From assembly GCA_030704615.1 (NCBI GenBank), contig CM060731.1, positions 13,020,001 through 13,084,000 of the forward strand: 64,000 nt of DNA, in the 5' to 3' direction. This document shows, one piece after another, positions 35,395-47,300 of this stretch; the stretch's first letter is position 1; every line of letters starts with the position of its first letter. Source of the stretch: Takakia lepidozioides (lineage: Eukaryota; Streptophyta; Takakiopsida; Takakiales; Takakiaceae). A model generated the notes under the pieces. It did not search any database. It saw nothing but the letters and a program-made list of their open reading frames with translations, and was not told where the DNA came from. A program made the translations under genes and the position numbers.

Positions 35395-38300
35395 ATGGCG
35401 GATTCGAAATGTTCGGAGAGTCCGTCTGTAGATACGCAATCTGTTTACCGGAAAGCTTTGGAAAATCCAGTGCTTGCAGAGCTCAATTCAAGCAGTTCTT
35501 CTCAGGATCTCAGGGGCATTTTGTCAGGGGGGCGTCCGAATTTCCCAGCCAATTTCCCGCCGGAGAAGCGAATTCCAGGCACGCGGTTCATAGTGGATGG
35601 GTTCCGGTCAGCTGGTCCTCATTCGATCGCATATTTTTTGTCACATTTCCACAGTGATCACTACACTGGAATTACATCTCTCTGGAACAAAGGCCTCATC
35701 TTCTGCTCAGAAATTACGGCCTCGCTGGTGCTCCACTCCCTCAAAGTTCATGACTCTCTTGTAATTTCTCTCCCCATTGGTGAAAGCATCAGCATTGATG
35801 GAGTTGACGTTACTCTAGTAGACGCAAACCACTGCCCTGGGGCTGTACAGTTCCTTTTTCGGGTGCCTGAGGAGGGAGGTGACATGTTTCGCCGTTATGT
35901 ACATACAGGGGACATGCGATATGCACCCTCCATGAAGGCGGATACGTCTCTCTGTGATTTTGTAGGAGCTGACGCTGTGTTCCTGGACACCACATATTGC
36001 AACCCTAAGTTCGTGTTCCCCAGTCAGAAAGAGTCTGTAAATTATGTGGCTGACACTGTATATAGGTTAACGCAGGGAGATGAAGGTGAGGGAATGGACT
36101 GTGAGGTTACAGAAATTGATAATAATATAGCGGAATGCGATTTGAATTTCAGTACGCTAGAAGCCGAAGATCATGCAGAGAACAGAGCCGAATTCGACCA
36201 AGAGATGAATCCTGGGAAATACGAAGGCTCAAGGGTTCTGCGTACCGGTAGAGTGACTGACGGTGACGCAGCAAGCGAGGATGTGTGTGTCAGAGACATT
36301 TCCACTGGTGCAAGACAACAACGTCTGGAGTCTGAGAGGGTGGAGGGAACGGCACCTAATAGCATCTCAACGCTTTTCTTAATTTCAACTTATGTGATAG
36401 GAAAGGAGAAGATTCTTACAGCTGTGGCGAATCGATGTGGGTGTTTGTTGCATGTCGATGAGAGAAAGCTCTTGATACTTAAGTGTTTGAACTTGGAAGA
36501 CGTGGGAATTTTTACAACCGACCCAGCAGCTTCAAATGTCCACATTGTGGGATGGAGTTTTCTGGGTGAGACTTGGCCATATTTTCGGCCCAATTTCAGC
36601 AACATGGAGAAGCTTTTGACAGAAACTGGGTATAGGAGAGTTGTGGGCTTTGTTCCTACAGGTTGGATGTATGAACTAAAGAAAAGATCTTTTTCTGTGA
36701 GAAGGAAAGGGCCCTGTGAGATTCATCTGGTGCCCTACAGCGAGCATTCAAATTATGACGAACTTCGAGAATTTGTTGCATTTCTGAGGCCCAAAGAGAT
36801 TATCCCCACTGTGGGCCTTGAAGGGGGAGGGATGGATGGCAAAGCAGCTGCTGCAATGCGGAAACATTTTCGCAACTTGGTAGATGAAACAGCCAGCAAG
36901 AGAAAGTTTTTGAAAGGGTTTAATCGCAGAATTATTGATGGAACTGATTCTCCAAAAACCATGCAGTCTGATTCTAAAAATGTCTCTCTTGAGCTAGAGA
37001 AGCACAATCCTACAGGAGCTAAAGAAGAACCGACTGAAGGAATTGAGACAAAGGAGGGGATGAAAGGTACGTTTTGCCAGGGATGCTATGTAACAAGTTC
37101 AGCGCCAGTGAGTCAACTGCTGCCCAGCTCCACGGTCATGTGCCATAGCACATGAGTCTTGCAAAGAGACAAGATGAGCCTGGCAAATTGTTCCCAGAAT
37201 TATTCTCGAAATACATTTTTAAAGCACTCCATAGAAGATAGTTGTGAGAACTAGAGGCAGGGCTGATTTTCATCTCTGAATTGGTCTAAATTTCAATGGG
37301 TATTTGAAGTGGTTGTTGTTTATGCATCTTCTGAGGCTTCCATTTAAACTGTATTCACTGTGCTGCAAACAAATGGGAGAACATCCGAACATACCTTTGA
37401 CAAGCTATTTGACACATCCTTGATACTTAATAGCTGTCTCCAATTGTCCTTCAGCTGAAAATCCAAGATTTGAGCTGCCCCCTAGAGCTGCATTTGGAAG
37501 AGGAGCACGGAAACGACGCCGAGAAACTGACAGACCATCGGCAGAAGCTGGAGAAGCAGGAGATATTTACAGTCAGGCAACTGAAACAGGTCAGGAGTTA
37601 TAAAGTAAAGAGATGCAACCATGGCTTCCCTTCTCCTGTTGTAGAGCTGCTAGAGGTAAGGTTAAAGGTTTCAAGGTACTTGCCATGCAGTGTTCCAGAG
37701 CACCATCTTTTATATTGCTTCAGGGCTGCCTGGTTGAAAACTCGGGCAATACTATTTGTGATTCTTCTGAAAGCTATGAAATGCTTGCACAGGTGCAAAC
37801 GTATGCATTGAACAAAAGGTCCAAGGAAGTGGGAGAGATGAAAATGACCATATATGTGCTGACAGTATGAATGCCCAAAGCTCAACATTGGGTGCTTCAC
37901 AGAGAGGTGCAAAAGTTTCAAGTAATCCTTTGGAGTTGGGCCTCAGACATGGAAACCATGGCACTACTGGTGGAGTGGAGGAGGGACAGCTGCGCTCGAT
38001 TCTTCCTGACTGGGTCAGGCAGGACCAGATTGAGAGGCTACTGGCGGACTCCAAAGGAGATGTAAATGCAGCCCTCGCTGAGTTTTATGACCAAAACTCT
38101 GAAGTGAGGAATGGGAGTATTGAGCAAGGGGGAGGGATGGGTTTGGGGGACAACTCCATTGCAACTAGCGAAGGGAGAGTCAGGGTAGAGAAGGAAAGTG
38201 AAGGACTTCCAGGGATAAGTGTCAGCTTAAAGCAGGGCCTTGTAGAGGGTATATCACAGAGCCCAAAAGTCCAGTCCACTGAAGGAAACAAGCTGGGGTT

Positions 38301-41300
38301 AACGAGATTATCAACCTCTCAACCTATTCCCTCACCAAAAAAGTCTGCTAGTAAGGGCAGCTCACGGTCTTCAACCCCAAACAGTAAAAGTCGCCCACAC
38401 AATACGAGTAAAGCTGGGAGGGGTAAATCAAAAGGAACAGCGGCCACTCCATTGAAGAGGAAAGGACAGGGGTTGCAGCCAACCATTTTGACATTTTTCC
38501 AAAGAGCACGACCGGAGTTGTCTCAGACCATAGAAGAGTTGGCTGGCAATGATGGGGAGATTAGTGAAGTCATTGGTACCACAGAGACTGCAATTTTTGG
38601 TTTTGATTCAACTGGCTTGAGTGGGCTGGAGGAGGATAGTCAGGCTGACCAAAGGTTGAAGACAAACATTTTGACGAAACAGAAGAGTTGTGCAGGAAGT
38701 GATGACATGCCTCAATCAGTGGACATCACCGAGCTTGTGGAAAGTCTTACTCCTGCACGGCTCCTTGTAAACAATGGACATGAATGGGGTGATGAAATCC
38801 AACAGCTGTTGTCTATTTTGGACGGAGAGATAGCAGAGGAGGGTGCTAAACAATTGCTCCAAAAGGCAAATGGGGATGTAGGCAGGGCCATTGATCTATA
38901 TTACAGTGTGAGAGCAGACAGTGCAGGAATTTTAGTCAGCAAATCTGTTGTCTCCAGTAGCAAAGTGGGGTTTATTGAACCCATCGAGGCTCATGGTGCA
39001 ACATCAAAGGCAGAAGAGAGCATATTTCAATTGGCAAATAAAGAGGAACATTCTGGTGACACACTGCCAATTGCCCCTGCTATTTCAGCTGAATGCATGG
39101 TAACCCCCAGCCAGCTGTCTAAGGCCACAATAAGTGAGCCAAAAGTCTCTTCCATAACAGAGAAGAAGATGGGCTCCATTGGAATGCCGATTGGCAAATA
39201 TAATCCAATTGAGCATGGTATGTGATTCTTCTCCAGCTCTTGGGTTTGCAGTGCAAAGATCTCCAATTAGGAAAATGGATTGTCGCTGGTTTTAGATCAT
39301 TGAACCTTCCCTACTGGGCCTTCAATGTGGATGTCCCCAATCTGACACCTGTGTGGTTTCTAACTTGCACCCTGCTCTAAATCCCAAACTCCAATGATAG
39401 GGGCAGTCATGGAGCATTGCCTAAGGGAGCTAATAAGCAGGAGTAGATCCAGTAGTTGCAGGGCATGCTGTAAAGTCATGTGGGACCTTCAGTGACACAG
39501 ATGTAACCAGAGTGTTGAATACATATTATCTTACACAAAGACTAGCTGTCTTATCTTTCACACCCTTGCGCATTTTGACAAACTGGATTGGCATCCAATC
39601 ATGGGAAGGAGAGAGTGAGCTGTAGTCATCACGTAAAACAGGTGTCAAATCTAACGTGTGCATGGAATACGTGGGATATAGCATGCTGGAGAGTTGGGGA
39701 GGCAGCTCCTTATATCCACCTGGCACGTACATTTGATCTGGTGGAGCGGGAAAGTGGGCGCTTGAAGACATCTGATATGTTATGCAACATGTTTCGTAGG
39801 TGTGTTAAGGAGTTTCCTCCTTCTTTCTTAGAATTGTCAGTGTCATTGTACACATGCGTGTGTATGGATGGGTTCCTGCTTGTATGGTCTTATGTGGGTG
39901 GTACCTGTGGGATGCAAGGTCTAGCAGTGCTGCACAATATTCTTGTTGTTTACCATCTGCCCTGGTACATCTTTCTATTCAATGTAGGTTTTCCTAATTA
40001 GCTCAATGAACGCTTCATTCTTGGCAATGTTTGGTTTGAGATTGCATTACGTGAGCTCTGAAGACAATGCAAGGTCAGGCAAGCTATTTAGTTTGATGGA
40101 TGGAATTCTATGGTGCAGTTTGTTGGCTTTATCACCAGAGGATGTGCTCCCTGCCATCTATCTTGCAACCAATCGTATTGCTCCTGATTTTGAGAATACA
40201 GTAAGCTCTTATTCACAAATATCTCTATATGACATCATAGTGTTCATCTGGTGTCAGGTTTATTCCTGGTTATTGCTTTTGGTAATACTCCCCTAGTTTC
40301 AACAAGCCAAATTCTTGGAAAAAATATTATGGTCTGAAGTCTGAACCTATAAGTACTCCCTCAATTGTGAATTTGGTTAAAGAGTTCATATTCCTCAAAA
40401 TGTTTTTCTTCTGTACTTATTGCTGAGAGAATCTGCTTATTCAGGATCTGAACATTGGAGGGAGCACAGTAGCTGCTGCCATCAGTGAGGCAACAGGGAC
40501 ACCCCGGCCGAAATTGAGAGACATGTATAACCACATGGGGGACCTTGGTAGGTTGCTGTTTTATCTTTCAGTTTGAGAGTTGCATAGAACTCCAAAAGGT
40601 AAGAGTCCACTGTTTTCTATGTGAATATGTGCTTCACTGGAAGATGGAGAATCACGAGTGATCACTTTAACTAGTGGCAAATGACACATGTCTCTACCTG
40701 CAGGGACGTGGGGTTGGGAACTTTCTGGTCCTTGCATGGAAGCTCAGTGACATACTAGAACCTCTGAACGTGGGACCAAACCGAATTGATTCCAAAATGG
40801 TTTTTTTCACTCACACTTTAGTCTCTCCCCTGTAGAGACAATGAAAAGGCAAGACTGTGTACCCTGCTGCAGCCGCGGGTGGATATACATCATATGAGCA
40901 AGTCATGTACCCTGCTGGAGCCACTGGCAAGTGTAGATGTATACACAAGCACAACCCATAACAAAAATAAGCCTAGATTTTGTGCCGGCCATGTCGGCTC
41001 TTCTTCATCAAGAAATTTGAGTTGTTCTTATTTGCAGGATGGCTTAGAAAACATCTTTGGCTATAGATCAACCACACAACACATAGTGCAGTTCATGGTG
41101 TCAGATATGGAGATCCTAAGGTTCAAAGGTGATACTCATTGTTCTGGCAATCATTTACTGGCAATTACAGACATGAAGATTGAAAACGTTGCTCCTAGAA
41201 AACAATTTATATCCAATTTGTAAGACATTTTGGTTTGCCAGTTGATTCCTTCCTGAACTAACTAGAACTGCCAAGTTAATATGTTTGCTACTTCTAACAT

Positions 41301-44300
41301 TAAGATGGGGTTACCAGGTGATGTGGCACAGGCATGCCGTCAAAACCAGTCAATGCTCAGGACCCCCTCACCTCTCCGTATTCGTCAAGTTTTTTCTGCT
41401 CTCCATCAAATAAGGTACACAAAAAGCCTACGTTGTCTTGCTGTCTCAGAAGTGAAGAAAACCACTCTCTCTTATCCTGCATAGTATGATATCCAAGGCA
41501 GATACTATTCTCTTTAGAGAGTCCCAATCTCTGGCAGATGCGTTCAGCTGAGAGGATCCATGGGGCACCTCGTCTGCAGATGTTGTTTGAAGGGGTGGGA
41601 AAGTGTTTCTTGTTGTTATACTTTGTCCCATGGGTCCTCAAGGGCCCCTCTGGACATTATGAAGTTTCTCACTCTCTTTCTCGTCCATGCCACACACAGC
41701 AGATTGATGCTTGTGTGAAGGGCTTCCTAGAGGATACCTGGAAAGCCCGAACTAATTGTTTGTATCAAGGTAAGTCATACTACCGGAGTGAGCCCCTCAC
41801 CAAGGTAGTTTCTTGTCCCTATTGTTCCGCTCAAACTGGGTGTGGGGTCGATGGCCACAAGGCCACAGCCTCAAATCAAAATAAAGTCTGCTTGATCAGA
41901 AGCTGGTATTTGTGAGCAGGATGTTGAGTTAGGTGTCTTCTTGTCAGCTATCCCTTTGAGTGTCATGACGGACACTGTGGGGCCCTAATGTATAAGAAAC
42001 AGGGGATGGCAAGGAGGATGCTTGACCATTGTACTCGCTGTGGGATAGCTGTCCAGTAGACACCATCAAGAGTCCACAACTCAATGGTCACAGCCTAGTT
42101 ATGTATAGTTGATCCGTATGCAAAATTGTTCCACGCAGACAAACTGTTCTTTCAGGTTTGAAGTTAAAAAGATGTATTTAGGTGAAAAGGTAGCATTCCT
42201 GACGATTTTTTTGTTTGCAGTAAAGAGTCTGGAAATGGAAGTGCAGCCCGCAAGAAGGGTCTAATTCTGGGACTTTTGCGGGCTTGTAGGGAGAATGAAA
42301 CAAAATACCTCATCCGTACACTGGTAAGGCTTTTCTACAATTACCAGTTATGATCTCTCCATTGGTAAGACTGTTCATTGTCAGTTCACTTGGCTGTAGT
42401 CAATGCTGATCAAGTCGGTCTACTCCAATGAGTAGCCTCTGCAGAGTTTTCTGTGATAAGGAAGATTCAATTCGTGGTACAGGGTGGGGTCATAATAGGG
42501 TTGTTCTTCATTACATTGTGAGTTGTGATATCAAACAGGAAATAACCCCAACACTGGATTGGGGCAGGTACAAAATATGAGGATAGGAGCTATGATGCGG
42601 ACAGTGTTGCCGGCCTTGGCCCAGGCGGTTGTGTTTCATCGGTCTCTTCCATTTGATCAACCAGCAGAGAAGGCACATGAACATCTGAAAGCAAAGCTCC
42701 AGGTGAGTGGCTAGCCTTGTGCTCTCAACTAATTTTTTTGGGACCTGAATGCTTAAATTGCATCTATTTATTTGATCCTGGGATAAAGCAATTGTCGTTC
42801 CTCAATTATGCTGATGTCTGTGATGATGTGGACTGCTCTTGTCCAGGAGGCCTCAACAGCGACTGTGGAAGCCTACAACTTTCTTCCAAATCTGGTTTAG
42901 TCCTTGGCTTCCTCTCTTTTGATGGGGTTGTCTTGTTGTTCACTTCGTTCCACGAGTCCTCCAGTCGTGGAGGCTACAAAGTCTGCTTGTTTGTTTGTTT
43001 GTTTCTCTTTTTCATATAAGCTGTTGGTTTGCTTGTGTCCATACTCTCTCTAGACCTTCCATGAGCGTAGTAAAAAAATTCTTCCTTTCTTCTTCTTTCC
43101 TTCCTCTCTCATGTTTTCTTCCACTTTGTCCCATAAGCTCTAAGAGCTTTCCGCGGACGTTGTAAAGCACCATTTCATTCATTTCATTTCATTCTTCTTG
43201 AAGTATATACTAGCATGAGATCAGAGGGAGACACTACTATCTTCTCAGAGACTGTTCATCATTTTGAGTGGCATTGAGTTGTGCTTGTATGCTAACTTGT
43301 AAGAGGTGTCTTTGGGCAACAAGCTAAGCCTATTAGTTATGGTTTGGTTGTTTGTTCCTCAGTCTTGTCTCATAACTTTCCTCCATGATGAACTCTCTGA
43401 GTGACATTTTTTGTGGTGCTTGATTTGCTTCTATAATTTGTTATTGTAATTCGGCTGTGTCCTCCCTGGATATAATAATTCTTTCTTCGTTTTCTCTCAC
43501 TGTAGTTTCTGGCAGGCCCTTCATTGACATGTCTTACCCCAACTTTTGGATTCAAGAGAGAATAGCTGGGTAAGGTTATTTTGGAGGGTAGTCTGTCAGT
43601 CATAGTGAACCAGTCTCTTCATTAACAGTGTATGAGCAAGTTAACCATCCTCTACTTGCCACTTGCTAGGGAGTATTCACTAAGTTCTATCGTCTACTAT
43701 AGCTAACTCTATGGCTTCTTGCAAGGTCCCACTTCTAGCTTTCTGTACATCAGGTCTGATGTTATCTCTCAAAGCTTGCACAAAGAAGGTAACCTGAATT
43801 GCATTAGTAATAGATTCTCCAGGCGATTTCAAAGTATGCTCTCGATACTTATCGACATAAGTTTGAACGCTGAATGCACCCTGTTTTAAGGCCGTTCAAG
43901 CTTGGATGTTCCGACCTTCCTCATCCTGTGGTACAAAATTAGACTCAAATGTACTAGGGAAATCAGCCCAAGTGACAGGAAGTCTAGCGTTGGCCTCCAA
44001 CTTCCTCCGCCATCGATGTGCCCCATCAAATAGATGGATGACGGCATTTGAATTTTTGGCTTCATTCAACTCAATTCCACACAAGTGGAAGCATTGCTCA
44101 AATTTAGAGAGCCATTGCTCTAGTGCATCCACAGTGTGGACAGACTCTACACCCATATACTTAGGTGGACTGTAATCCTTCATCACACTCTGACAAACAA
44201 CCTGTCCTATCTGGCCAGCCTGTCTTTCCAGCCCTATAACCTGACTGATGTGCTGAATCTCAGTATAAACCTTCCCAAATTTATGATGAATTTGCTGAAA

Positions 44301-47300
44301 CAACAACCGATTGAATTCAGGTCTGATTTCTGTTGCTTCACCTCCTGGATCCTCCATCCTGATAGGCTCTAACCTCCACTAATGCAAACCACCCACTAAT
44401 GTAAACCAGTCTCTACACTAACAGTGTATGAGCAAGTTAACCACCCAACCTAGAATCCTCTACTTGCCACTTGCTAGGGAGTATTCTCTTAGTCCTATCG
44501 TCTACTATATTCTCAGCCTTGCTCTTCAAGGACAGGCCTGTGTCTCCTCCAGAGTCTCAGACTGGGTCCTCCTAAATACTCCCCGAGGATTCCCGCCCTT
44601 GCTCTGAGAACACCCTTTGGTATTCCCCTACTTGCTAACCTAAGGCCTAATCCTTGGCCATTCTGGCTGTTCTCCTTCCCTTGCTTAGTCGTAAGTCTCT
44701 TCAGCTTCTTATATGACTTCCTACTTCCAGCCACTAACCTAGTCCGTGCAATAGTCTACACGTGTTTCGTTGATGTGAAATGCAACCATAATATCTGCTG
44801 CAACAATTTAAATGCCATTTTGACATTGTATATGCAGGACATGCTAGTTCCAACACTGATCAATAGGGGAGTGGAGGCATTAACTGCGAGTGTTAGCGTG
44901 TCTTGCGGGACTCCAATCAAATCCATGCTGGCAAAGTATGTTAAAGTATCTTGGAGAGGATTTGAGTGTTTGAACATTGTTTGTTTCACATGAAAACATC
45001 AAGGCAAGTTATGAATAGGCTGCAGTCCATCAGATGACTTCAATTTATTTAATTACGCCTTACATTACTTGTGGGCACCGCATGGCAGGATAACAAATGG
45101 CATTCCAGAGGTGTTGAAACGGTTTCAAGGAATAGCCTTCACGTGTGAATACAAGTACATCATTCCTTCTCACTTTTTGTCTCTTAGGAACAACATCCAA
45201 ACTGGGAGACAGTTTCTGGCAAGCAAAGTTCGAAAGGCGAAATGTGACAATGTCTAAAGAGTACAGATTGTTGCCTGGGTTGCTAGAGAGACAGATATAC
45301 TGGATACCGAAGATCCTTGGGAGGGAGCCTGTTTTATTTGAAAGGGAAAGTTTCATAGTCCTAACAGCTTTAGTTTTGTCTTCTCGACTGAACTAGGAAC
45401 TAAGGTCAGAGCAAGCCCTGTGTATTCTACAGTTACTTTCTGGAAGGTTACCTCTTGAGTTGGTTCCTTCCATTATTGCTGGGTAGGTACGACGGTCAAC
45501 GAGCACAGATACACATGCAACCTGATGGGTCATTCCGCATATTTTCTCGCAACTGTGAGGACACCACCTCCCGTTTTCCAGATGTGGCTGAGATTGTTCG
45601 ATCATCTATGCAGCCCCTGACAAAATCATTCATCATTGATGCTGAGGTGATATATCGTCTTTCTTATGCTTATCGTTGTATCTCAAGTCTGATTGTGTCT
45701 GAACGTCTGAATCTATGTTTCCCAGTTAGAGGGCTACAGTAGCAGTGCCCAAGAAAATACAAACATTTACAAAAATTACAAACATACTGTGACACCATGG
45801 GCTGCATCAAAACATACATCCCCTGTAACTAGATTATTGTCTGCCTTAGCACTAGAAAGTTTCAAAATAAGCCTCGTACTCTGATGGACCCCACAACAGG
45901 CTCTAGGAGTAGCGGCTTGTGCCTTCAAAAGGTTACTAGAATAGTCAACATGACAAGGTCTTGTACAATGAAGTGCATACTATATTAGTCTTGACTTTGT
46001 TATTGGGTACATTCTTCTTAATTATGCAATATTTACGGCAATAAGTGTGAGATCCTTGGGGCTCTTTACTACAGTGTAAGGATGGCTTTTCATGTCAATA
46101 TGAGGCAGGTGGTGGCCATTGACCGGGAGAATGGGAACAAGCTCATGGCATTCCAACATTTGAGCACACGAGAAAGAGGGACCCGTGATGGAGCCCCTAT
46201 TCATGTTCAAAACATCAAGGTGCAGTTGCTTGTCTGCCTCTTCTGTTGGGTTTTTTTGGATGCATCAAATGCAGTTCACATTTTGAATCTGTACTCATTG
46301 CTGAGAGAGTTCAAGGGTGTAAATTCATGCATGTATTTTTGGCGGACTTAGGTGTATTGTAGTTGGTCGACTTTGTTCCATGGCCCTTGGGAGTTTATAT
46401 CTTGCCAAGGTACGTCAGAACCAATGTTCACAGGGAACAGATAATGCATGCTCGTTCTCTGTTTGGAGTCTTTTGATGTGGTTTTCTTGTTGCTCTACTT
46501 TGTTCAACATGCCCTTGGGGCTCCCTCTGGATGTTGTGACGTTTCTTTTTCTTTGGAGTGGGGGTGCCTTTTGATGGGGGACCAGCCAATCAGTACTGCT
46601 CTACACTGATGATGTTGTTCTATCGGCACAATCTCCTGTCCTCCTACAACGACAGATTCGCATCTGGAAAAATTCTCCAAAGACTATGGTTGCAGGTCAA
46701 CCTACGCAAAACTAAGATCATGGTTTTCAATGGCCATGCTGATCAGAGATTCCTCTTCAACCAGCAAGAGCTTGAAGTCATGAAATCTACGTGGGGCTGG
46801 TTATCCACTCATCCAAATATCAGTTTGCATTGACTGCTATGGACAGATTGACGAAGGTCAAGGCTGCCTCCATAGGCCTTCAGGCTAAATGCAAACAAAT
46901 ACACTTGCCCCACCGCCCACCAAAAAGTGGCTCTTCAACTTGGTTGTCACCCCTGCTGTCATTTAGGGCTGTGAGTTCTGGGCACCTGGTGTCCCAGTTT
47001 CCTGGTGGGAAAAAAATCTGGAACTGCTGCAATCGTCTTTCCTCCAAGGAATGCTTGGAGCTAAAGGACAACACGATCACAAATTATATTTGCATGCGTC
47101 CCACTTCAAACTGAGGCCATCTTCCAGCTTACAATCTTTATCAGAAGAGAACTTATGGAACTGCACATCAGGCCGACATGGAAACCAGCCACTCCGAAAA
47201 ACTGCAATTCTATCGGGAGACATTCTTGGTTCTCCATGACGATAGGATCTGTGGCCTAGTTACCTGTCTCCAGCTCTATCTCCCTCTCTTCTAAGGGCAT

